A stretch of 64,000 nucleotides of DNA from Chryseobacterium sp. SSA4.19. Lineage in GTDB: Bacteria > Bacteroidota > Bacteroidia > Flavobacteriales > Weeksellaceae. This document shows positions 57,175-64,000 of this stretch, piece by piece. Both the position numbers and the translations under genes were made by a program. The stretch spans positions 1-64,000 of the forward strand of contig NZ_JAKVIP010000001.1 in assembly GCF_022601875.1 (NCBI RefSeq), written 5' to 3'. The notes beneath the pieces were generated by a model that was not told the origin of the DNA, made no database searches, and saw only the letters and a program-made list of their open reading frames with translations. Positions within the stretch are counted from its first letter, which is position 1. Every line of letters starts with the position of its first letter.

Positions 57175-57182
57175 TAATTTTG
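57175..57182 (+). promoter_or_regulatory. -7 box of the Thr/Gly-rich lipoprotein gene
   Basis: TAATTTTG, with a TTG about 18 bases upstream as -33 element; 28 bases before ATG 57211. Confidence 0.6.
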
Positions 57183-57210
57183 TGAATAATAAGACATCAA
57201 AAATAATTAT

Positions 57211-57561
57211 ATGAAAAAAGTAATGCTATTAATGCTGGGAATAAGTCTTTTTGCAGTAAGCTGTAAAAAACAGGAAACGCAAAATGAAAATAACACGATA
57301 AGTGATTCGGCTTCCACTTCAGCTCCTATGTCCGGTGACATGTCCGGAACGGGAACAGAAATGGATACTACCGCAAGTGTTCGTGACAGTGCAATGAATC
57401 AAGGGACTGGCACAGGAACCGGAACTACTGATCAGACAACAACTCCGAACCAGAACAATGGATCTAATCCAGGAGGTGCACAAAATTCTTCAGGTACCGG
57501 TGCTACAAATACGGGAACTGGCTCTGGGACTACAGGTACAGGAAGTAATTCAACAAGATAA
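57211..57561 (+). CDS. Low-complexity Thr/Gly/Ser-rich lipoprotein
   Basis: 116 residues: MKKVMLLMLGISLFAVSC lipoprotein signal, then a polar, nearly repetitive tail of Thr, Gly, Ser, Asn and Gln (for example QGTGTGTGTTDQTTT). It is probably a surface or periplasmic lipoprotein with a disordered tail. The function cannot be read from the sequence. Confidence 0.7.
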   Translation: MKKVMLLMLGISLFAVSCKKQETQNENNTISDSASTSAPMSGDMSGTGTEMDTTASVRDSAMNQGTGTGTGTTDQTTTPNQNNGSNPGGAQNSSGTGATNTGTGSGTTGTGSNSTR

Positions 57562-57598
57562 AACAAGAATACTTTTTTAGACCCCATACCCCTTTTTA

Positions 57599-57624
57599 AA
57601 AACTCCTCAGCAATGAGGAGTTTT
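57599..57624 (+). terminator. Terminator of the Thr/Gly-rich lipoprotein gene
   Basis: An 11-bp stem, aaaactcctca/tgaggagtttt, loop gcaa, ending in Ts. Confidence 0.85.
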
Positions 57625-57857
57625 ATTTAAAAAATAGTTCTAAATATCAATACTCATTCCAAGATAATTTCACAGAAAACAAGATATTAGGGTAATGATA
57701 AATATCTTTATGATGTAGTAATTCTTTAATCAAAGAAACTACTTAATGAGTTGCTTATATGATTTAACTCATAAATTCTATGTGATATTAAATTTAATTT
57801 TATGACAGAATTAAATTAATTGATTCAACAAATTTTTTTTCATCATTTGTGTTTTTG

Positions 57858-57881
57858 AGGCCTTCTTTCATTAGGAGGCCT
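57858..57881 (+). terminator. Orphan terminator-like hairpin
   Basis: A 9-bp stem with one G-U pair (aggccttct/aggaggcct), loop ttcatt, followed by tattttata. No ORF ends here. The surrounding 57,562-58,118 region otherwise contains A/T-rich sequence only. Confidence 0.5.
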
Positions 57882-58084
57882 TATTTTATAGCAGGTGTTT
57901 AAGTAATTTTACGAATTGTTATAAAGACATAAGTATAGCTTTTAGACATCTTTTACCTTTTATCTTCTCCGGTGAATAATAAAAACCGGAATATAGACGT
58001 TTGTTTTAAACAATATTATTTTGATACTTGTAAAGATTCTATAAAAACATCGTGTTTTATACCATATATTATTAAAAATCGGAT

Positions 58085-58092
58085 TAGATTTG
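58085..58092 (+). promoter_or_regulatory. -7 box of the large T9SS surface protein gene
   Basis: TAGATTTG, a TAnnTTTG match, 26 bases upstream of ATG 58119. Confidence 0.6.
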
Positions 58093-58118
58093 CACGGATT
58101 AATATTAAATGATAACTA

Positions 58119-61100
58119 ATGAAGAAAATTTCTACTTTTCTAGTACTTCTTCTGTGTTTGTTGAATGTAGGCATTGTTTCGAATGCTTATGGACAGGCAC
58201 CTGCCACTTTACCTTATTCACAGGACTTTAACACCGCGAATGATTTCACGCTTGTCAACGGAACGCTGACAAATAAGTGGTTTTACGGTACTGCAACAGG
58301 TAATCCCGGAAGTTCTATTTACATTTCGAATAACGGTGGTGTTGACAATGCTTATGACACTGATTCTGAAAGTGTTGTTCATGCTTACAGAGATTTTACA
58401 ATCCCTGCAGGATCTACTGTTTCAACCCTTTCTTTTGATTGGAAGGGAGAAGGAGAGTCTGGCTATGATTTCCTCAGAGTCTGGCTTGTTCCGGATACTT
58501 TTACACCAGTTGCAGGTGATAATATTACATCAGGGACAGATATATTCGAGATAGGACAGTTTGGTCAGGACGGCTCCTGGCAGACCTACAGTAATCCTGC
58601 CGTAGATATAAGTGCATATGCAGGAAGTACCATGCGTCTTGTATTTGAATGGACCAATGATACCAGTTTCGGGACACAGCCTTCTATGGCTGTTGATAAT
58701 ATTAATATTGCCATTCCTTCTTGTATTATGCCATCTGCACCAGCAGTGTCTGGAGTAGGAGTTAATACGGCTACTTTATCCTGGTCTGCTCCGTCTCCTG
58801 TTCCCGGAATCGGATATGAATATTATCTGAGTACAACCAATACGGCACCGGGCGCTTCTACGCCAGCAATCGCTAATGCAGGAACGACAGTTAATCTTGG
58901 AAGTTTAATGAGTGGAACTACTTATTATTGGTGGGTACGTTCCATATGCAGTGCTTCCGATACAAGTATATGGGTTGCCGGACCTAGTTTTAATACTGAT
59001 CAGATACCGGCTACCATTCCTTATACTCAGGATTTTACGACTGGAAACGATATGCAGCTTGAGAATGGAACGTTGACGAACAAATGGTTTTATGGTTCAG
59101 CAACCGGAAATACAGGAAACTCCCTTTATATTTCCGATACAGACGGAACCACAAATACTTATGATACCGGTTCATCAAGTATTGTGCATGCCTTCAGAGA
59201 TATTATAGTTCCTGCAGGAACAAGTGATGCAACCTTATCATTCGACTGGAAAGGAGAAGGTGAATCAAACTGGGATTTTTTAAGAGTCTGGATGGTACCT
59301 GTTACTTATGTACCTATGGCAGGAACCGAAATTACTGCCGGGGGAGGAGTTATTCAGATTGGCGGAAACTTTAATCAGCAGGCAGAATGGCAGAATTATT
59401 TCGATACAGGATTAGACTTAAGCAGTTTTGCCGGGGGTACGATGCGTCTTGTATTTGAATGGACCAATGACTCAGGCGGCGGAACACAGCCTCCTATTGC
59501 TATTGATAATATTAATTTAAGTATTCCTACGTGTAAAGTTCCTTTGAATATACAGGTGACATCTGTAGGATCAAATACTGCTTCAATAAGCTGGACAGCG
59601 CCAGTACCGGCACCTGTTGGAGGATATCAGATTTATCTGTCAACAACAAATGTTGCTCCTAACTTTGCAAGTTTACCGACTTCAACTTCACCAGGAACTA
59701 CAGCTGTGCTGTCTCCATTAACCCCTAACACGACTTATTATTTTTGGGTACGTTCAGTATGCGCAGGATCTGACAGAAGTTTCTGGATTGCCGGGCCAAG
59801 TTTTACAACCTCTCAGATACCGGCTACTATTCCTTATCTTCAGCAGTTTAACACGGGAAGCGACTTAGGATATACCAATGGTACTCAAACCAATAAATGG
59901 ACATACGGAAATGCTACAGGAAATACAGGGAATTCTCTTTATATTTCTGACACTAACGGAACTACAAATACGTATGATACGGGATCATCAAGCATTGTCC
60001 ATGCTTACAGGGATATTCTTGTTCCTCCATCAACCACCACGGCTACTTTCTCTTATGACTGGAAAGCTGAAGGTGAATCCAATTGGGATTTCTTAAGAGT
60101 TTGGTTAGTGCCTACCACATATATGCCAACTTCAGGAAATGAGATTACAGCCGGGACAGGAAGAATCCAGATCGGAGGAAACCTTAATCAGCAGGCTTCC
60201 TGGCAGACTGTCCTTAATCCTACTTTAGATATCAGCAGCTTTGCAGGGCAGACCATGCGTCTTGTATTTGAATGGACTAATGACTCAGGCGGTGGTAACC
60301 AGCCTCCTGCGGCTATTGATAATATTAACCTGCGTATCTGCAGCAATGCAACTCCTGTTGTAACTGTTGGTACCCCTACATATAATTCAGTTGTACTGAC
60401 ATGGAATCAGGATATTGGAGGAGCGACTTATACAATCCGCTACAGGCCTGTTGGTTCTGTTACCTGGCAGACGGTAACTGTAGGAGCAGCAGCTGCACCT
60501 GCAACAACCAATACAATAACCTTAAACGGTCTTTTATCTGCAACCCAGTATGAAGTTGAAGTTGCTGCAGTCTGCAACGGTAATGCAGGGAACTATTCTC
60601 ACAGCACTTTTGTTACAAGATGTGACCCAACTCCACCTAATGTAACCATCAGTAATATTACAACAACTTCAGCTTTGGTTGCCTGGGCTCCATTGGCTGC
60701 AAGCTCTCATTATTTTATGAGATACAGGATTGTTGGAAGCGGTGACGCAGGCTGGAGTACAAATATTCCTTTACCGGCAGCTCCGGCAAACACGTATCCT
60801 CTTAATGGGCTTAATGTTTACACTACATATGAAGTACAGATTGCCAATATGTGTGATAGTGAAAGTACATTAAATACATGGTCTAATCCTAAAGTATTTA
60901 CAACACAAAGGACCTGTGATATTGCTCCTCCGGGATTAACGATTACAGCACTTACTCCGACTACAGCAGCAGTAACATGGGAGCCATTTCCGGGAGCTGT
61001 TTATATTTTAAGATATAGAAAAGTAGGTATTCCAAGCTGGACACAGGTTAATTCGGATACAAATACTGTGATGCTGTCAGGTTTAACCGAGCTGACCCAA

Positions 61101-61892
61101 TACGAGATGGAGGTTGTAAATGTGTGTGGCGGAACTCCGGGAACCTATACAGAGCCGTATTTTTTCACTACGCCTACTATTGTTTATTGTCAGATGGCAT
61201 CAACTGCATCAGCTGCTGACTATATTTCAAAAGTAACGGTGGCCCCAACCGGCAAGCCGGAAATGGAAAACCAGTCTTTAGGATCAAACTACACCGATTA
61301 TACCGGAGTTACCAATAAATTCATTGAATTGATTCAAGGTTCTTCGAACAACAAGATTACGATAGAGAAAAAACTATCAGGAAATGCAAATGCCGGTGTT
61401 GCTGTATGGATTGACTTTAACAGAAACGGGTATTTTGATATTAATGAAAGAATATTGGTTTCGGGATCAAATAATACAGAAACCGTAAGCGCAACATTCT
61501 CTGTGCCTGCTGATGCCTTTATCAGTATGAGCGACTTCAAATATGTAGTAATGAGAGTGGCAATGCAGAAAGACGGAATCCCTGTAAACTGTACCAGCTT
61601 CCCGAATGGTGAGGTGGAAGACTATACGGTAAGGATTTCCAAACCGATGGTTCAAAATCCTGTTAACCAGACAGAAATATTGATTTATCCTAATCCTGTA
61701 AAAACAGTACTGAATGTGAAAAACATCAGTAAAAGAGCTAATTATAAGATTTATAATGCTGCAGGACAATTGGTGTCATCAGGCATTATTTTAAATAATA
61801 AAATTGATGTACATACGCTGATTAACGGAGTGTATGTGATCGATATTGAAGATGCTCAAGGGGCTGTACAGAAGAAATTCATAAAAGAATAA
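58119..61892 (+). CDS. Large T9SS surface protein with three tandem jelly-roll/FN3 modules, FN3 repeats and GEVEDY domain
   Basis: 1257 residues. Signal peptide MKKISTFLVLLLCLLNVGIVSNAYGQ (26). Three tandem repeats of about 270 residues follow (starts near residues 27, 296 and 567), each a jelly-roll (PATIPYxQ, GESNWDFLRVW, GTMRLVFEWTND); the first two are followed by an FN3 domain (TYYWWVRS, TYYFWVRS). Three more FN3-like domains follow, then a GEVEDY domain ending in FPNGEVEDYTVRISKP, and the T9SS C-terminal domain (EILIYPNPVKTVLNVKN). Probably a cell-surface adhesin or matrix protein; no catalytic motif was seen. It has its own promoter and a strong terminator. Confidence 0.9.
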   Translation: MKKISTFLVLLLCLLNVGIVSNAYGQAPATLPYSQDFNTANDFTLVNGTLTNKWFYGTATGNPGSSIYISNNGGVDNAYDTDSESVVHAYRDFTIPAGSTVSTLSFDWKGEGESGYDFLRVWLVPDTFTPVAGDNITSGTDIFEIGQFGQDGSWQTYSNPAVDISAYAGSTMRLVFEWTNDTSFGTQPSMAVDNINIAIPSCIMPSAPAVSGVGVNTATLSWSAPSPVPGIGYEYYLSTTNTAPGASTPAIANAGTTVNLGSLMSGTTYYWWVRSICSASDTSIWVAGPSFNTDQIPATIPYTQDFTTGNDMQLENGTLTNKWFYGSATGNTGNSLYISDTDGTTNTYDTGSSSIVHAFRDIIVPAGTSDATLSFDWKGEGESNWDFLRVWMVPVTYVPMAGTEITAGGGVIQIGGNFNQQAEWQNYFDTGLDLSSFAGGTMRLVFEWTNDSGGGTQPPIAIDNINLSIPTCKVPLNIQVTSVGSNTASISWTAPVPAPVGGYQIYLSTTNVAPNFASLPTSTSPGTTAVLSPLTPNTTYYFWVRSVCAGSDRSFWIAGPSFTTSQIPATIPYLQQFNTGSDLGYTNGTQTNKWTYGNATGNTGNSLYISDTNGTTNTYDTGSSSIVHAYRDILVPPSTTTATFSYDWKAEGESNWDFLRVWLVPTTYMPTSGNEITAGTGRIQIGGNLNQQASWQTVLNPTLDISSFAGQTMRLVFEWTNDSGGGNQPPAAIDNINLRICSNATPVVTVGTPTYNSVVLTWNQDIGGATYTIRYRPVGSVTWQTVTVGAAAAPATTNTITLNGLLSATQYEVEVAAVCNGNAGNYSHSTFVTRCDPTPPNVTISNITTTSALVAWAPLAASSHYFMRYRIVGSGDAGWSTNIPLPAAPANTYPLNGLNVYTTYEVQIANMCDSESTLNTWSNPKVFTTQRTCDIAPPGLTITALTPTTAAVTWEPFPGAVYILRYRKVGIPSWTQVNSDTNTVMLSGLTELTQYEMEVVNVCGGTPGTYTEPYFFTTPTIVYCQMASTASAADYISKVTVAPTGKPEMENQSLGSNYTDYTGVTNKFIELIQGSSNNKITIEKKLSGNANAGVAVWIDFNRNGYFDINERILVSGSNNTETVSATFSVPADAFISMSDFKYVVMRVAMQKDGIPVNCTSFPNGEVEDYTVRISKPMVQNPVNQTEILIYPNPVKTVLNVKNISKRANYKIYNAAGQLVSSGIILNNKIDVHTLINGVYVIDIEDAQGAVQKKFIKE
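58197..60348 (+). repeat. Three in-gene tandem repeats of about 810 bp
   Basis: Period 807 and 813 bp, in frame with the T9SS surface protein. Shared nucleotide strings include tgcgtcttgtatttgaatgg in all three copies. Confidence 0.85.
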
Positions 61893-61915
61893 GAAGCAAC
61901 TAATCTATTAATTAT

Positions 61916-61945
61916 AAATAAGCTCTCATTGTTGAGAGCTTATTT
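61916..61945 (+). terminator. Terminator of the large T9SS gene
   Basis: A 13-bp stem, aaataagctctca/tgagagcttattt, loop ttgt, with a long T run. Confidence 0.9.
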
Positions 61946-62135
61946 TTTTGTTAACAAAATTTAAAATATTGCTAAAGGATAAAGTTTTATGGATTTTATT
62001 GTAAAATATTGAATGTGAATGTTTTAATAAGTTATGTGTTTTCTTACATATCTTAAATATTTTTTAACGTCTTATAAAATTTGTTAACTAATTAAATCTA
62101 CAGTTTTAATAGACTATTATAACTGATATATTTTA

Positions 62136-62143
62136 TACATTTG
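62136..62143 (+). promoter_or_regulatory. -7 box of a candidate small RNA
   Basis: TACATTTG, a TAnnTTTG match, in the ORF-less interval downstream of the large T9SS gene. The predicted start is about 62148-62150. Confidence 0.5.
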
Positions 62144-62148
62144 CAGTC

Positions 62149-62214
62149 ACTCATGTTTAATTTGAGTTTTCATGGTTATTAGTTTTTACCCCTGCCACAA
62201 GCGGGGGTTTTTTT
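62149..62214 (+). ncRNA. Candidate small RNA or leader-peptide transcript
   Basis: Between the box at 62136-62143 and the strong terminator at 62188-62214 lies a predicted transcript of about 65 nt. It contains a nine-codon ORF, MFNLSFHGY, at 62153-62182 directly before the terminator stem. No gene follows on this strand until 63140, so it is an independent unit rather than an attenuator for a neighbour. Purely a sequence prediction. Confidence 0.4.
62188..62214 (+). terminator. Strong orphan terminator
   Basis: An eight-pair GC-rich stem (acccctgc with gcgggggt, one G-U) around cacaa, then seven Ts. Downstream of the candidate small RNA. Confidence 0.8.
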
Positions 62215-62425
62215 AATTTTGAGATTTAAACTTTCCTGCTATCGCCTACTAAAGCTTTTTATTGAATTTAATACTTAGATATTAGTCCTGCTGAAAACAG
62301 TAAAAATTTACCATTCTTGGCATAATACTTGAACAGTTAATAATATGAACTATTATATATTCTTAGAGACATTTAAGAATATTTTAAATAAAACACCATC
62401 ACTTACATATTAATTTTTTCATTCT

Positions 62426-62452
62426 AATCCTCTGCCTGGCCGGGGATTTTTT
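62426..62452 (+). terminator. Second orphan terminator-like hairpin
   Basis: Seven pairs, aatcctc with ggggatt (one G-U), followed by a T run. A 22-codon ORF (MNYYIFLETFKNILNKTPSL...) at 62345-62413 is the only reading frame before it. Weak. Confidence 0.5.
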
Positions 62453-62664
62453 ATATATAGCTATATAAAGAATTTGTGCTTTACATTTAAAGTTTTGTAT
62501 AAATTATCAATCATCGAGTTTTATGAAATATGAGATGAGGTTTTATTTTATTATTTCTATGGAAGGACTATATGAATAGAAAATTAAGGAAAGTGCAAAC
62601 AGCTTAATGTGCATGCTTTTTGTCAGTGACAAATCTGGTAGGATTCAGTATCGTCTTAATTAAT

Positions 62665-62925
62665 TTAGAGGATTTCTTCAATGTTCACAAGTCCATCATT
62701 TAAAAGTTTAACAAGAGTTTCTGCGTAAAAATATTCGTCATCATTTACTATGCTATTTTTCTTTTGCAGCATCACAACATAATGATTGTTTACACTTATT
62801 CCGGAAAGGCAATCGTCAATTTGAATATCTTTATTGAATTTATTCTTCATCTGAGCATTAATCCATCGTATGACCATCTGATCAAAGGGATGATGTGTAT
62901 TAAAAATTTGAATAGAATCCAGCAT
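62665..62925 (-). CDS. Small hypothetical protein
   Basis: 86 residues, acidic C-terminal half (NDDEYFYAETLVKLLNDGLVNIEEIL), no signal peptide, no family recognised. I prefer it over the overlapping plus-strand frame because its composition is that of a soluble protein. The region between 61,893 and 62,664 has no other gene, only terminators and the small-RNA candidate. Confidence 0.45.
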   Translation of the reverse strand: MLDSIQIFNTHHPFDQMVIRWINAQMKNKFNKDIQIDDCLSGISVNNHYVVMLQKKNSIVNDDEYFYAETLVKLLNDGLVNIEEIL

Positions 62926-63107
62926 AACGCGTTTTCTTTTTTCCGAATATACAAAGATCCCGTATCACTTTGTGGATTCATGGTATCTATAATAGATTAT
63001 TTTTTTAAAGACTTTAAGAATATTAATAACATCATACTTTTTAAAAAGCTGTTTGATTTATTATTATAATTAAGTATTTATACGGATCCATAAAATGATC
63101 ATTAAGC

Positions 63108-63115
63108 TAAATTTG
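63108..63115 (+). promoter_or_regulatory. -7 box for the TonB-domain gene
   Basis: TAAATTTG, 24 bases upstream of ATG 63140, supporting that ATG as the ancestral start. Confidence 0.5.
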
Positions 63116-63139
63116 TATATTGCAGGGAAATTATTAATC

Positions 63140-63573
63140 ATGAAATAATATTATTAATTCTTTTCTCCAACTTTGTATTTGCACAAACAATTCCAGGAAC
63201 TAAAGATAATTCTGTAGCACCATCTTATAAATATTCAAAAGATTCATCTGTTAATGATTCTAAAATATATTCGGAAGTTGAACAGAACGCTGAGTATCCT
63301 GGAGGAATAAAAGCTTTCAGAAATAAAATATCGAGTACCTTTGATGATTCAGCCATGAACGGTTATGAGGGCACTGTAAGAACTGAAGTTACTTTCGTTA
63401 TCGAAAAGGATGGAAGTATTTCAGATGTAAAAGCAATTGGTATTAATGGAAATTTCAACGAGGAAGCTATCAGGGTGATTAAGTCTATAAAAACTAAATG
63501 GATCCCGGCAAAAATTAATTCAGAACGAGTTAGGTATTTCTATAAATTGCCTTTGTCCATGACTTTTAATTAA
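63140..63573 (+). pseudogene. Frameshifted secreted TonB-C-terminal-domain protein
   Basis: The frame from 63155 or so to 63573 encodes a signal-peptide core (ILLILFSNFVFAQ) and a TonB/energy-transducer C-terminal domain (EVEQNAEYPGGIKAFRNKI, VRTEVTFVIEKDGSISDVKAIG, KWIPAKINSERV). The only plausible ATG, at 63140, is one base out of frame: it reads ATG AAA TAA, as if one A had been lost from the following A run. The expected N-terminus would be MKIILLILF. A -7 box is correctly placed. The domain suggests a TonB-like peptide at the envelope, though it lacks the usual membrane anchor. Either a recent inactivation, a sequencing error, or an unusual start codon. Confidence 0.65.
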
Positions 63574-63628
63574 TAACTATAATGATCTTGGCCGGAACCC
63601 AGATATGCCTTACTGATTGATTAAAAAG

Positions 63629-63652
63629 AAAAAGCCCTATTGAGGGCTTTTT
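63629..63652. terminator. Bidirectional terminator at the right edge
   Basis: A 10-bp stem, aaaaagccct/agggcttttt, loop attg, with A and T flanks; serves the TonB-domain locus and the convergent partial gene. Confidence 0.85.
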
Positions 63653-63696
63653 ATTGTTGGTCGATTATTAATGGTTTTTGTAGGATTTAGCTATAT

Positions 63697-64000
63697 CTAG
63701 CTGCAGTATTTTTCAATTTCATCTAACATTTGAACAGCTTTATCTGCCTGAGTTGGAGTAAACTTATAGGTAACGTATCTAGCATTGTGAGCTTGAGATT
63801 TAAGCCATCTATATTGTATGGCTATATCACGGCATTGCAATTCTACCATTTTAGCCCTTGTTTCATGTAGATCTCTTGTTTTTAAAGCTTTCTGTGCCTC
63901 GCTTATAGTGTTGCAAGTTACGCTGTGAGAAAGATTAAATGGAAAAATCTTTAAATTAACATAATGTAAAGCAGAGTAGAAAGCTGTGGTTACACACCAG
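63697..64000 (-). CDS. C-terminal part of a HEPN-like protein, cut by the window edge
   Basis: A 101-codon open frame runs off the right end of the window and stops at TAG 63697-63699. The peptide begins WCVTTAFYSALHYVNLKIFPF and continues NTISEAQKALKTRDLHETRAKMVE, QCRDIAIQYRWLKSQAHNARYVTYKFTP, and ends QMLDEIEKYCS. The FYSALHYVN helix followed by a long charged helix resembles HEPN domains, often found in toxin or nucleotide-processing modules. The N-terminus and any partner gene lie outside. Confidence 0.5.
   Translation of the reverse strand, partial: WCVTTAFYSALHYVNLKIFPFNLSHSVTCNTISEAQKALKTRDLHETRAKMVELQCRDIAIQYRWLKSQAHNARYVTYKFTPTQADKAVQMLDEIEKYCS

Noticed and set aside
62764..63069. 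101-codon plus-strand frame
   Set aside because: It overlaps the more credible minus-strand small protein and consists largely of hydrophobic residues from A/T-rich sequence.

Overview
The window looks like an ordinary chromosomal stretch of a low-GC flavobacterium, most likely Chryseobacterium or a close relative (Bacteroidota, Flavobacteriia, Weeksellaceae). The basis is: C-terminal type IX secretion (T9SS) sorting domains; a TonB-dependent receptor and many outer-membrane barrel proteins; promoters of the Bacteroidota type (-7 box TAnnTTTG) in front of many genes; a class II HMG-CoA reductase (flavobacteria use the mevalonate route); short A/T-rich intergenic regions; and housekeeping proteins (RecA, HtpG, GapA, PfkA, SucC, TrmD, AroC) that read as flavobacterial. 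The genus is an inference from protein style, not from a search.

Layout. 1-140: what looks like the last codons and terminal repeat of an IS256-type insertion sequence. 137-1645: a serine hydrolase gene broken by three in-frame stop codons. 1.8-14 kb, minus strand: htpG, a secreted glycosidase-like lipoprotein, recA, an MpaB/DUF2236 oxygenase, the glycolytic pair pfkA-gapA, a DUF4846 lipoprotein, and an uncharacterised radical-SAM DNA-repair pair. 14-16.3 kb, plus strand: HMG-CoA reductase, a four-helix-bundle (S23/IVP) gene carried in a small inverted-repeat cassette, and a DUF423 membrane protein. 16.3-21.4 kb: a tight minus-strand operon tetR-ABC-hlyD-tolC resembling type I secretion or efflux, whose ABC ATPase has lost most catalytic motifs. 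21.7-27.4 kb: ClC channel, sucC, a small Cys-motif protein, MscS channel, 1-Cys peroxiredoxin and a small outer-membrane protein. 27.6-30.4 kb: an iron-uptake pair (TonB-dependent siderophore receptor plus PepSY protein). 30.5-43.1 kb: mixed metabolism and RNA modification (Gfo/Idh oxidoreductase, ABC-F, GNAT, alpha/beta hydrolase, GH25, NDH-2/trmD, endonuclease-like, Lrp, deoC, dus). 43-51 kb: two very large outer-membrane proteins flanking two small T9SS cargo proteins. 51-56.3 kb, minus strand: a eukaryote-like UMP synthase fusion, DUF1232, two thioredoxin-fold proteins, aroC and a glycine-zipper lipoprotein. 56.5-62 kb: two small lipoproteins and a 1257-residue repetitive T9SS surface protein. 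62-64 kb: a sparse region with orphan terminators, a candidate small RNA, a small ORF, a frameshifted TonB-domain gene and the C-terminal part of a HEPN-like gene cut by the window edge.

The most unusual items are the degenerate ABC ATPase in the secretion operon, the inverted-repeat cassette carrying the S23-family gene wedged precisely between the HMG-CoA reductase stop codon and the DUF423 start, the eukaryote-style OPRT-OMPDC fusion, an M1-peptidase-like protein without its zinc motif fused to a barrel, and a promoter-terminator pair that predicts a roughly 65-nt RNA. No CRISPR array, rRNA or tRNA gene was seen, and there is no prophage.
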